64,000 nucleotides of DNA from Rhynchosporium graminicola (taxonomy: Eukaryota; Ascomycota; Leotiomycetes; Helotiales; Ploettnerulaceae): the NCBI GenBank assembly GCA_900074885.1, contig FJUW01000021.1:248001-312000 (forward strand). The letters run 5' to 3'. A program made the position numbers and the translations under genes. Under the pieces are notes generated by a model. It did no database searches. It saw only the letters and a program-made list of their open reading frames with translations, and was not told where the DNA came from. Below, one piece after another: positions 1-10,022 of the stretch (position 1 is the first letter of the stretch; each line of letters begins with the position of its first letter).

Positions 1-2908
1 TACTATACGCTATACTTATTCTTTTTATTAAGAAAGCTAATAGAAGTCTAAGATTCTATATTAACTTTTACGCACTTAATAACCTTACGAGAAAGGATTA
101 ATATCTACTGCTATTAATCGATAAAACGCTAGCTAGAATCTCTACTACTAAGATATTTACTAAACTAGATATTCGCTAGGCGTTCTACCGAATTCGAATA
201 GATCTAGCCTCTAAAGAGTATACGACCTTCCGGACTTATTATAGTATATATAAGTATAAGGTACTCCCTTTCGGTCTGACTAACAGCCCTGCGATATACT
301 AGCGATATATGAATAACGTCTTATTCGACTATTTAGACGACTTCTATATAGTATATCTAGACGATATTCTAATCTACTCTAATAACTTACTATAGTATTA
401 ATTATATATATATAAGGTACTATAACGATTATAAGACGCTAGATTATAAGCCGACCTTAAGAAATATGAATTTAACGTTACTTACACTAAATACCTTAGA
501 TTTATTATCTCTACTTCTAGGATCGAGGTAGACCTTAAGAAAGTTAATATTATATAATCTTAGAATTACCTGATTATAATTAAGGGCGTATAATTATTCT
601 TAAGCTTTTATAACTTCTACTAACGATTTATTAAAGACTACGGAATTATCGTAAAACCTCTTATATAACTTACTAAAAATAACATATTATTTCGGTTCGC
701 TAGAGAGTGTAAAGATGCTTTTAATCACCTAAAGCATGCTCTTACTTCGGCACTACTCCTTTACTACTATTAGTAATATCTACCTTATATAATCGAAATA
801 GACGCTAGTAATAGAGTAATAGCAGGTGTGCTATCGTAATAGCACGACGAAGACTAGTTCCTAGTAGCTTACTTCTCTAAGACTATACTACTTGCCGAGC
901 TTAATTACGCTATTCATAATAAGGAAATACTTATAATTATACGATCTTTTAGTAACTAGAGATCTGAGCTCGCAGGCGCACCGTATTAGATCCGCGTTAT
1001 TACTAATTATAAAGCTCTTAAGTACTTTATAACCTCTAAATAGCTAAACATACGATAAGCCTAATAAGCCGAGCTACTTACAGATTATAACTTTATAATT
1101 ACCTATCGACCTAGGAAGTATAATCTACTTACTAACGCTCTCTCTCGTAGAATAGATAAATTAGATAACTAGAATAACGCTAAAAGAACTTAGCGTTTAT
1201 AGTAGCTATTACGCGAAGACTAAATCGATCTAGTACTACTTATAAGTAACCTCCGGAATAGCTCTAACTTTGTAAATAACTTTAAGCTTATTAACGCCTT
1301 AGAAGTCGCTAACTTATTGCTAGTCTTTTCTATAGTATAATAAGTACTTAACGCTAATCGTATTACGCTATTACTCTAAGCTTTATAGAAATAAGCTCTC
1401 TTTATTACTCCTAGAAAACTAACTATAGAAAAAGATCTTTTACTCTATAAAGGAAGACTAATCGTACCTAACGTCTTATACTTTCGCACGCTACTTATAC
1501 GCGAAGTATACGACCGATTAGAGACTACTTATCTAAGTATAAAGAAGACCTTATAACTACTAGTATTATAATACTAGTAGTACGGAATCGCTTTAACTAT
1601 TAACTAGTACTATTATAACTATTATACTTACTAACGAATTCAAGTGCCGCGTGATAAGAAACCGGGCCTCCTCTAACTTCTACTTATACTATTACGTCTA
1701 TAGGAGTATATTATAGTCGACTACTATAGCTTTAACCGCGATAAATATAGCTACGATAACGTTCTTATATTTATCGACTGTTTCAGTAAATAAGTAATTA
1801 GTATTCTATACCGAAAGACCTCTAATACGCGCGACCTTATAAAGCTTTACTTATACTACGTATACTACTATTTCGGAGCTCTATTAATAATTACCTCTGA
1901 TAGAGGGCCTTAATTCGTTTCCTGTTTTTAGATTATAGTTATTATAATTCTCGGTACTAAAAGATAGCTTTCTGTAATAGACTACTTATAAATAGATAGC
2001 TAAATAGAGATCTATAACTAATATCTCTAATGCAGATTACGACCTTTTATCTCTTACTATTAAGATAACTAGTCGGAATTCTTACTTATTATAGACTACG
2101 CTTAGATAACTCTCCCTTACGAATCCCTTAGAGGTCTCTTACCTTTTGAAGTTATTTATAGATATATATCCCGCGTTAATTAGAATTAGAAAGACTTACT
2201 TAACTCTACTATACTTACTAATAAGTTGAATACTTAGTAAGCTCTAGATTATACTAATCGCTTACGCGATATCTAAACTACTACTTAATCTAGCTTCTAA
2301 TATACATAAGCTAAAATATCCTAATCTTATAATCGCTTACGCTATGAAGTCGATTTCACTATAGACGACCTTATCTAGCTAGATATACGCTACTTTACGA
2401 GTACTCGACTTAGTAAAAAACTCGACTTCCTGACTAACGGACCCTTCTATATAATTAAAAAGGTCGGAAGCTCTTATTATCTAGAGCTCCTTACTAGTAT
2501 AAAAGTATATAACATATTCCCTACTACTAAGCTACGGAAGTATCTAAACGACCCCTTGCTAGGATAAACCTTACTACTGCTACTATCTATTAATATTACT
2601 AGTAACGATAAATAGGAGATCGAAGATATACTTGCGTGCCGCAAGTAGCGTAATAGCCTCTTATACTAAGTTTCCTAGTTAAATCAAGACGTCGATCTTA
2701 TATGGTATAACGCTATAGATATTAAATACGCTCCTACTAAGCTGTAATAATTCCACCTTAATAACCTAACGTAAGCTAGACCTCCTACTAGATTACCTAA
2801 TTAGCTAAAAGCTTTTTATAATAGAATTAATAATTACGACTACCTTAATAGTAATAAGGAGATAGACTAACGCTCGAGGGCGAGCTTTTTTCGGAGGGGA
2901 GGGTAGTA
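1..2908 (+). mobile_element. RIP-degraded Ty3/gypsy chromovirus pol relic
   Basis: This is the polyprotein of an LTR retrotransposon, cut at its 5' side by the window edge. Reading through stops gives reverse transcriptase with the catalytic box YLDDILIYS at 354-380. An RNase H-like stretch follows at about 780-1150. The integrase core lies around 1690-2100 and includes TSDRGP followed by a stop. A C-terminal chromodomain lies at about 2610-2770 (E-I-E-D-I-L, Y-x-V-S, then F-H-L-N-N), which places it among chromoviruses. The stops I met are TAA or TAG at sites where family members carry Gln or Trp, as expected from C-to-T change in CpA on either strand. The whole stretch is AT-rich and almost free of CA and TG dinucleotides. 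It cannot make protein. It is a fungal element relic and its exact family is not assigned. Confidence 0.9.
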
Positions 2909-3130
2909 TAACGACTAGTCAGGTTTAGAGGTCTCTCCCTATTAGTAGAAACACTTACTACTAAGCGAGATTACACGAGTAGAGTTTAGGGGCCCCTTTT
3001 CATATATATACTTTTATTCTCTCTCTACTTCTTCATTCCTTAGTTATAGATTCTTAAGTGATTCTTACTACTTCATATTCATAGCAATATGAGGTCTTAT
3101 TACTCAGGTAGTTTTGAGACCTTTCTAGAG
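2909..3130 (+). repeat. Putative LTR segment, copy 1
   Basis: Non-coding stretch directly after the end of the chromovirus pol frame. It contains a TATA-like run (catatatatac near 3001) followed by a pyrimidine-rich CTCTCTCTACTTCTTC segment, the usual look of a fungal LTR U3/R boundary. No terminal TG...CA pair can be fixed, because RIP removes exactly those dinucleotides. The same segment recurs at 4776-4997. The boundaries are approximate. Confidence 0.5.
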
Positions 3131-3538
3131 TAAGCGTCACAGCGAGCGTATTAGCAGTACAATTAGTAGTGTTTCAAACAAGCCAGGAGAGGAGGGACAT
3201 ACCTACCAATCGATTAAGGAGACTACTAGAGAGGTAGCAGATAATACTATTAATTCAAGGGGTATTTCCAGCCTAAGAAGAGATCACACTTACTAGTACG
3301 CTACGTATAGAGCTAATAGTAATCCGACTAAGGTAGATATTAGTAATTCAGCTGATTTCGACTATATTATCAAACGAGTTTCAAACTAGGGAGCTAAAGG
3401 TAAGGAGAAGATACTTAGACTCCAGATTTACTTTAGTATCGTCTTAACTCCTCAGAGTATAGTTCGACCTCTATAGAAAGATCTAGTACTAGTAAAGCCT
3501 CTAATTATTACTATTCTAAAGCGTATATATAGAGATCT
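3131..3538 (+). pseudogene. Truncated copy of an unrecognised RIP-killed reading frame
   Basis: Matches 5182-5574 with an offset of 2036 and stops at the N at 3539. Compared with the longer copy it lacks 169 bases at its start. It differs at six positions, all between 3171 and 3269. Four of these are C/T or G/A changes in CpA/TpG context, with this copy the less mutated one. It encodes the same unrecognised protein fragment as the frame at 5003-6600 and is broken by the gap. Confidence 0.6.
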
Positions 3539-3539
3539 N
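3539..3539. other. Single ambiguous base marking a duplication breakpoint
   Basis: This is the one N I saw in the window. The base after it (3540) starts a near-perfect repeat of 1673-3130. The base before it (3538) corresponds to 5574 in the other copy. The N therefore sits exactly at the join of two copies, which suggests a scaffold join or an unresolved repeat rather than a sequenced base. Confidence 0.9.
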
Positions 3540-4775
3540 CTAACTTCTACTTATACTATTACGTCTATAGGAGTATATTATAGTCGACTACTATAGCTTT
3601 AACCGCGATAAATATAGCTACGATAACGTTCTTATATTTATCGACTGTTTCAGTAAATAAGTAATTAGTATTCTATACCGAAAGACCTCTAATACGCGCG
3701 ACCTTATAAAGCTTTACTTATACTACGTATACTACTATTTCGGAGCTCTATTAATAATTACCTCTGATAGAGGGCCTTAATTCGTTTCCTGTTTTTAGAT
3801 TATAGTTATTATAATTCTCGGTACTAAAAGATAGCTTTCTGTAATAGACTACTTATAAATAGATAGCTAAATAGAGATCTATAACTAATATCTCTAATGC
3901 AGATTACGACCTTTTATCTCTTACTATTAAGATAACTAGTCGGAATTCTTACTTATTATAGACTACGCTTAGATAACTCTCCCTTACGAATCCCTTAGAG
4001 GTCTCTTACCTTTTGAAGTTATTTATAGATATATATCCCGCGTTAATTAGAATTAGAAAGACTTACTTAACTCTACTATACTTACTAATAAGTTGAATAC
4101 TTAGTAAGCTCTAGATTATACTAATCGCTTACGCGATATCTAAACTACTACTTAATCTAGCTTCTAATATACATAAGCTAAAATATCCTAATCTTATAAT
4201 CGCTTACGCTATGAAGTCGATTTCACTATAGACGACCTTATCTAGCTAGATATACGCTACTTTACGAGTACTCGACTTAGTAAAAAACTCGACTTCCTGA
4301 CTAACGGACCCTTCTATATAATTAAAAAGGTCGGAAGCTCTTATTATCTAGAGCTCCTTACTAGTATAAAAGTATATAACATATTCCCTACTACTAAGCT
4401 ACGGAAGTATCTAAACGACCCCTTGCTAGGATAAACCTTACTACTGCTACTATCTATTAATATTACTAGTAACGATAAATAGGAGATCGAAGATATACTT
4501 GCGTGCCGCAAGTAGCGTAATAGCCTCTTATACTAAGTTTCCTAGTTAAATCAAGACGTCGATCTTATATGGTATAACGCTATAGATATTAAATACGCTC
4601 CTACTAAGCTGTAATAATTCCACCTTAATAACCTAACGTAAGCTAGACCTCCTACTAGATTACCTAATTAGCTAAAAGCTTTTTAAAATAGAATTAATAA
4701 TTACGACTACCTTAATAGTAATAAGGAGATAGACTAACGCTCGAGGGCGAGCTTTTTTCGGAGGGGAGGGTAGTA
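3540..4775 (+). mobile_element. Second copy of chromovirus pol 3' part
   Basis: Repeat of 1673-2908 at a constant offset of 1867 bases. It covers the integrase core, C-terminal region and chromodomain. By eye the only difference across 1673-3130 against 3540-4997 is T2819 versus A4686. All RIP-derived stops are shared, so this copy is equally dead. Identical RIP patterns in two copies imply copying after mutation, or an assembly duplicate, rather than independent RIP of two insertions. Confidence 0.85.
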
Positions 4776-4997
4776 TAACGACTAGTCAGGTTTAGAGGTC
4801 TCTCCCTATTAGTAGAAACACTTACTACTAAGCGAGATTACACGAGTAGAGTTTAGGGGCCCCTTTTCATATATATACTTTTATTCTCTCTCTACTTCTT
4901 CATTCCTTAGTTATAGATTCTTAAGTGATTCTTACTACTTCATATTCATAGCAATATGAGGTCTTATTACTCAGGTAGTTTTGAGACCTTTCTAGAG
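4776..4997 (+). repeat. Putative LTR segment, copy 2
   Basis: Same sequence as 2909-3130, with the TATA-like run and CT-rich tract near 4870-4900. It ends at the shared tctagag, after which the two copies diverge. Boundaries are inferred from the end of pol and from the end of perfect identity. Confidence 0.5.
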
Positions 4998-5002
4998 CGA
5001 GC

Positions 5003-6600
5003 GTCACAGTACCAGCTACAGTACCAGTACTAGTACTAGTACCAGCTATAGTACTAGCACCAGCTATAGCAAGCCAATCGACGCCTCCACCTCCACCTGA
5101 ATCGATTATACTCTCTTCTTCGCCTCCGCAGATTATTATATAGGTTATAGAGTTAGAAATTCGATACTACCTAGATAGTAAGCGTATTAGCAGTACAATT
5201 AGTAGTATTTCAAATAAGCTAGGAGAGGAGGGATATACCTACAAATCGATTAAGGAGACTACTAGAGAGGTAGCAGATAATACTATTAATTCAAGGGGTA
5301 TTTCAAGCCTAAGAAGAGATCACACTTACTAGTACGCTACGTATAGAGCTAATAGTAATCCGACTAAGGTAGATATTAGTAATTCAGCTGATTTCGACTA
5401 TATTATCAAACGAGTTTCAAACTAGGGAGCTAAAGGTAAGGAGAAGATACTTAGACTCCAGATTTACTTTAGTATCGTCTTAACTCCTCAGAGTATAGTT
5501 CGACCTCTATAGAAAGATCTAGTACTAGTAAAGCCTCTAATTATTACTATTCTAAAGCGTATATATAGAGATCTGAGAGAGGAGAGAGAGGAGGTACTAA
5601 AGCCTAAGAAACCTCGTACAGCGATAGTATAGTTAATAGAGGAGGAGAAACTAAGCCGTTAAGCCGAAAAAGGAACCTTTAAGGAGCTCTTAACCTTAAT
5701 TCAAGTACTATAAGCTTATAAAGTTAGCTCTTATAGTTCAACTACTTGCTTTTGCTAAGTAAATAATAATAAGCACTATTACCTCTTAGGAGCTGATTTA
5801 ACTTACTAGGGCTATAATATTAAAGAAGGAGTTACTATAATTAATAAGCTTTCTATACTTCATAGAGAAGACTTATTAAGAGAGCTTACTAGGCGTCGAG
5901 AGGCAGAAGAAGTAAAGGAGAGAAGAGGGAGGAAGCAGAAGAAGAGAGAGTCTTACTATAATTTATCTTTATTACCGGAACGTCGAACAGGAGCCTAATA
6001 CCCTCTGCAGACGCCTTATTAGCCTCTAAATAGCTTCCTATATCAGTACCTTATAATATAACCTCCTTAACCTCCTTCGGTATAGTCTCCTTATACTCCT
6101 AGCCTATAGGGCTATTTTTAACTTCCGATATACTCTTAACTTAATATACCTCCTCCAGACTATGAATATCGACTACCTGAACCTTAATTACCTCTAAATC
6201 GACTATAGAAGAGAGCTAGGAGTAAGTTTCTATCGATAGCAGATCTGCGAGAGTCGAGCCTACTACGTAGCAGTAGTAATTCTGAGGAGGTATTATTTGC
6301 GCTGAAAACGTTTCTTTATAAGCTCTCACTACCCCCTAAAGCTTCTATAGCTTCGCAATTCGACTTCGCTATTAAGATATTTATAGAGCAAGAGTATAAT
6401 ATAGCTATAATATCAGAGACGACAATTAGAGAGGGAATAGAGCTTAGAATAAAAGCTAGAGTCTTAAAAGTTATAAAGATAAATTTGAAGGTATTTAAGA
6501 AGTAGTATAATCAGTAAGAAGTATAATAAACTATAGAAGAGGAGGAGGAGGAGGAGGAGGAGGAGGAGGAGGAGGAGTAGAGAGCAAATTTCTAGTAATT
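5003..6600 (+). pseudogene. Unrecognised ~525-codon frame inactivated by RIP
   Basis: One frame can be followed from about 5003 to 6600. In my reading every interruption is TAA or TAG and none is TGA, the result expected when CAA/CAG (Gln) and TGG (Trp) codons undergo RIP. The former protein starts with a Pro/Val/Ala low-complexity stretch (5005-5080). It then has a Lys/Arg/Glu-rich helical region around 5180-5680, a basic segment (RRGRKQKKRES near 5920-5950), a Pro/Tyr/Gln-rich region (5990-6180), and a poly-Glu run at 6540-6578. I see no CCHC knuckle, protease or polymerase motif, so I cannot call it Gag. It follows an LTR-like segment and converges with a transposase relic. It may be an unusual gag-like protein, a transposon accessory protein or a captured host gene; I do not recognise it. 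Confidence 0.6.
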
Positions 6601-6636
6601 ATAGCTATTTACATGCCTTCTTCTTCTTCTTCTTCA
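6540..6636. repeat. GAG/CTT simple repeats
   Basis: A run of about 13 GAG triplets (6540-6578) is followed about 40 bases later by a run of CTT triplets (6617-6636). They lie where the plus-strand frame and the minus-strand transposase relic meet. The GAG run encodes poly-Glu in the plus-strand frame. Confidence 0.85.
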
Positions 6637-6639
6637 AGA

Positions 6640-7690
6640 CCTTAGTACCTATAATAGCGAAAATATGCCCTTGCTCTACGTTAAGCTTCAGCTCTAATTC
6701 CAACTGTACGTATAGCTAGTATTAAGAAGCTTTTAAACTCCTCCTAAGTATACTATTTCCACCTCTAATTTCTTCTAATCTATGCCTTTAGATCTGCGAA
6801 ACTCTCTTTAATTAGGTTGAAAAAGGGGCAATATAGTAGGAGATATTCAAGCTAAAGACCGAAGGTAGCGTATAAGACAGCGACTTTAGGAGCTCTATAG
6901 ATAGAGGCGTTATCTATAATAATAACTCTGATTCCAAGCTCAATACACTCCGGTAAGATACTCTTTTCAAGCTATTCAGTGAAGATCTCTATAGTAATAG
7001 AGCCTTAGAAGATTAAAAGCTAATAATACCCCCTTATAGAGTATACCGGTAATATTAACTACCTTATCGACCTTTTTAGAACCCTCGATACCTCTGCTAG
7101 AGCTCCTCTTAGAGCCTAACCTCTTCTTCTTTCTACTATATGTTCGTTATAAGCAGATTCATCGATAAAGCAAAAGTAGTAAGAATTCCAGAATACTATC
7201 TTACGCCTCTAAGTAGCGATTAATTCGTCGTTTCGTTAGGCCGCAGATACTAAGAGTACTTTCTTAGTATATTTGATTCGTTTAAGAGCTTTAGAGACTT
7301 GATTAATCGATATATCGATATCGTAAGCTTCGTAAAAGTAGGTAGTAATCTCATCTAAGTACAGATCTAGATCTCTCTCTAATAGAGCTATAATATATAG
7401 CTCTATATCATTAGTTATTACTAGCTGAGGACCTCTCCGGCGTCGATTTAGAGCCTTATCTTATTAGATTCGACGATTACGCTAGCAAATTATCTTATAT
7501 ATTATTCTATACTCTCTTACTAAGGCGCGCAAGTCAAGATTCTCTCCTGAACGTAGTACTTAATCGATTTAGTGTGTTTTCTATACTAGTAGATTAGGAG
7601 CTATAATATTAACGTTATAGTAGACTCAATATATACTCTATAGATCAAGAGCTTCAAAAAGAAGTAGTTTGGAGGCAAATCGGTATAGTA
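6640..7690 (-). mobile_element. RIP-degraded Tc1/mariner DDE transposase relic
   Basis: Read on the minus strand, the C-terminal half has the three blocks of a Tc1/mariner catalytic domain. The first-Asp block contains IDES (7155-7166). The second is VIIIDNAS (around 6903-6930). The third acidic site lies in a P-F-F-N-L-I-K-E-S context (around 6799-6830). The N-terminal part has an ITNDIELYI...LLERDLDLYLDEI segment and an S-x-x-x-x-x-x-K-A-L-K-R helix-turn-helix-like block (about 7290-7440), as in fungal members. In-frame stops, all TAG/TAA in my reading, interrupt it. Terminal inverted repeats were not found, so the element boundaries are unknown. Confidence 0.85.
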
Positions 7691-8191
7691 TTCATAGAGC
7701 TTTAGTAGTTTCTAGTTCTGATAATTACAGCATATTAATATTTAGTAGGGTTCATACTAAAAGGCGGTGTACCGGCGTTATTTACTGAAGAATCACGCCA
7801 AACCGAAGAATAGCTTATACTGTACCCCTGCGATAAAACGGCATTCACATGTCAAAGAATGCCACCCACTTCTCAACGAACATCCCGACTTGCATTCTGC
7901 TCAAGCCCATTGCTTATTAGCACGACATAAGCACACCAAATGCACGATGAACTCCCTCGATACTCTTTATGCTCTGGTACTCTTGAATCTGGTGGTCTCT
8001 TTAAATGGAAGCAGTGCAGTCATGCTAGCGTTATGATCTTCGGACTCGGTGCTCTGTGAGCTTTTTATTTTACTTGCGACGAAAACCTCCCCACCATCAA
8101 CATAGAAATTTATAGTCTTGAACAGATCCTTTCGTACTGCGTAAAGAGGAGACGGGAACTATATACAAGCAGCAAGAAGAGGCCTCCACGC
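7691..8191. other. Transition from RIP-mutated to normal DNA
   Basis: CA and TG dinucleotides and G+C return abruptly near 7745-7765. Upstream they are nearly absent, downstream common. The rest up to the start at 8192 holds no convincing gene. An 89-codon open frame at 7767-8036 shows no recognisable features. Confidence 0.7.
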
Positions 8192-9299
8192 ATGATGGCA
8201 CAACCCCGCCAACGAAGTCTTACCCCTCCAACCCATCGTCCTCCTCCCGACATCTTACCACAAACGAAAGAACAATCCATGCTCTACTCTTTTCTCCCAT
8301 CCGCGGTACAATTCCGGCTACCCCGCCTGCCATCCCTCCGCCACTCAGGCAGTATGTATAGCATGGCTAGTAGGAGACAGTCCCTTATGTCGAGACCATC
8401 CTCTGGGTCCTCTACATCGTCTGCTTCCTCTGGAGTACGGACCCCGGATACACGATATACTGCGATGGTATTGAGCGATACGCCGGCCGGAGGGGCAGAT
8501 GATGTATTAGTGGATTCCTCTGCTGAAAGTGCGTCGCGCGACGAGGGGACTTCAATACCGAAGAGGAGGGCGCAAGGGATGGAATTGTCCGAGAATAAGA
8601 GTGGCATTGGATGGAAATTCGCGAATCAAGGTCAGTCTTCTCTTCTTCTCTGCTGCTCCCTCTTTCTCAAGATAGTATCGTGCCAACCATCAGGCAGGTC
8701 TCAGTCTCCTCAGCCTAGCAGTCGACGAAGCCAGCACCCTATCCCACAATCCCGACTTCGGCAACGCAAGTTTTGCGCGACAGCTTTACCTCCACGCTCT
8801 CACGTACCTCATCCGAGCCTTACCTACGGATCTTACGACTGAAGAACAACTCAATATTCGAAGCTCTCTCCCAGCAGGAATTGTCGCACCTCTCCACCTC
8901 GAATCAAGTGGCTTTTCCCAATCAACTACCTCGGACTCGGAGCCGTCGCTTCTCCACCGTGCATTGGCATCGACTATTATCCAACTCTTCATCTTTATAC
9001 AATTCATCTTACCTTACATAAAATATCTCCTCAGTACAGCATATCAATATGATCGCGAGCATAAGATTTCCGAGAAAGTCCTCTGTCAAGGTCTTGAGAC
9101 TGTGGATGTGCTTGGGAAGGCGGGTGTTAGCTGGACGGGTGCAATTTGTGAGATGGCTGATGGGAAACTTGGGCAGGTCGTTACTGAGACTGCGGCATGG
9201 GTTATTGAAGGTGTCACAGGAGGCTTTCATGAGGGATTAGGTGAGGGAATGGTCATTATGGGCGCGCCCAGAGGGGTCGTTGCGATGGAGAGGAGATGA
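8192..9299 (+). CDS. Conserved-type hypothetical protein with one membrane segment
   Basis: Two exons, 8192-8630 and 8698-9299, joined across a 67-nt intron (GTCAGT...GCAG), give 346 residues. The join keeps frame and replaces a low-complexity read-through by ordinary protein sequence. The N-terminal third is Ser/Thr/Arg-rich and probably disordered (residues about 40-110). Residues about 238-260 form one hydrophobic segment (IIQLFIFIQFILPYIKYLL). An amphipathic Gly/Val-rich tail follows, with two successive segments resembling V-L-G-K-A-G-V and V-I-E-G-V-T-G-G. I do not recognise the family. A second ATG follows two codons into the frame, so the exact start is uncertain by one or two residues. 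It is the first intact gene beside the RIP block. Confidence 0.75.
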
Positions 9300-10022
9300 T
9301 CGATGGAGCATTACCTGGATACGAGTGATGATCTGGAGGGTGGTTATATGATTTGTGAGGTGATGGATGGTTGCGGCAATTTTGCTTTATGATACCCGAT
9401 GCATTTTGACTAGGATACAGAGGATGGGGTTTGGGTACAATAGAATTCATAGATATACAGATGCTTACTTTATGATGATTGAAAATCGAAATCTATGAAT
9501 TCAGATGAGTAGGCAGAACATTGTCTTTCAGCTCCTAAAGAGTACTGCATCCTGTCTCATGTTAGTGATTTACCAAGGCTGAAGGATAGCTTGCATTTTG
9601 TGCGGGATACATTCGAAATACTCGACATAGGTAAGCATATTCCCCTGCTGATAGCAATGAAATTCCATCAAACAACTTACATTTTTCCTGATCGATCTCG
9701 AGTTAACTTTCTATTTCTATGAATCCTTAAAATTCTATAAGAGAAAACATTCCGCTTCTCATAACGATCCCGACTGAATCAATTCCCATACAATTCCATC
9801 CCCTTCGACAGGGATGTTTATGTGGCTCGTACTACACTAGCGCATTTTAAAAAAATGTTCCCGACAGGAGAAGTTGCGCCTCCAGGCTCAACTTTAGTAC
9901 CTCCTCTACAAACGACAACAACACAAGCTTCCACATACACTTCTTGTTGGACTTTCCGAAATTTCTACCTTTACTATTTAATACTTTGATACCATACGTC
10001 GTCTTCGTTTGCTGGTTTCGCG
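9300..10022. other. Intergenic, no feature seen
   Basis: Non-coding gap between two plus-strand genes. The last 100 bases before the helicase start are rich in C and A, as is common for fungal 5' leaders. I see no RNA gene or repeat. Confidence 0.6.

Noticed and set aside
2872..2892. GCTCG-AGGG-CGAGC hairpin followed by a T run (also at 4739), like a bacterial rho-independent terminator
   Set aside because: It lies inside the 3' end of a eukaryotic retrotransposon pol frame and encodes part of it. Such terminators do not operate in fungi.
5003..6600. Calling the RIP-killed frame a retrotransposon Gag
   Set aside because: Position after an LTR-like segment suggests it, but no CCHC knuckle or Gag-like core is seen and no pol follows it.
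7767..8036. 89-codon plus-strand open frame next to the RIP block
   Set aside because: No domain, signal peptide or splice support; length is within chance in this composition.
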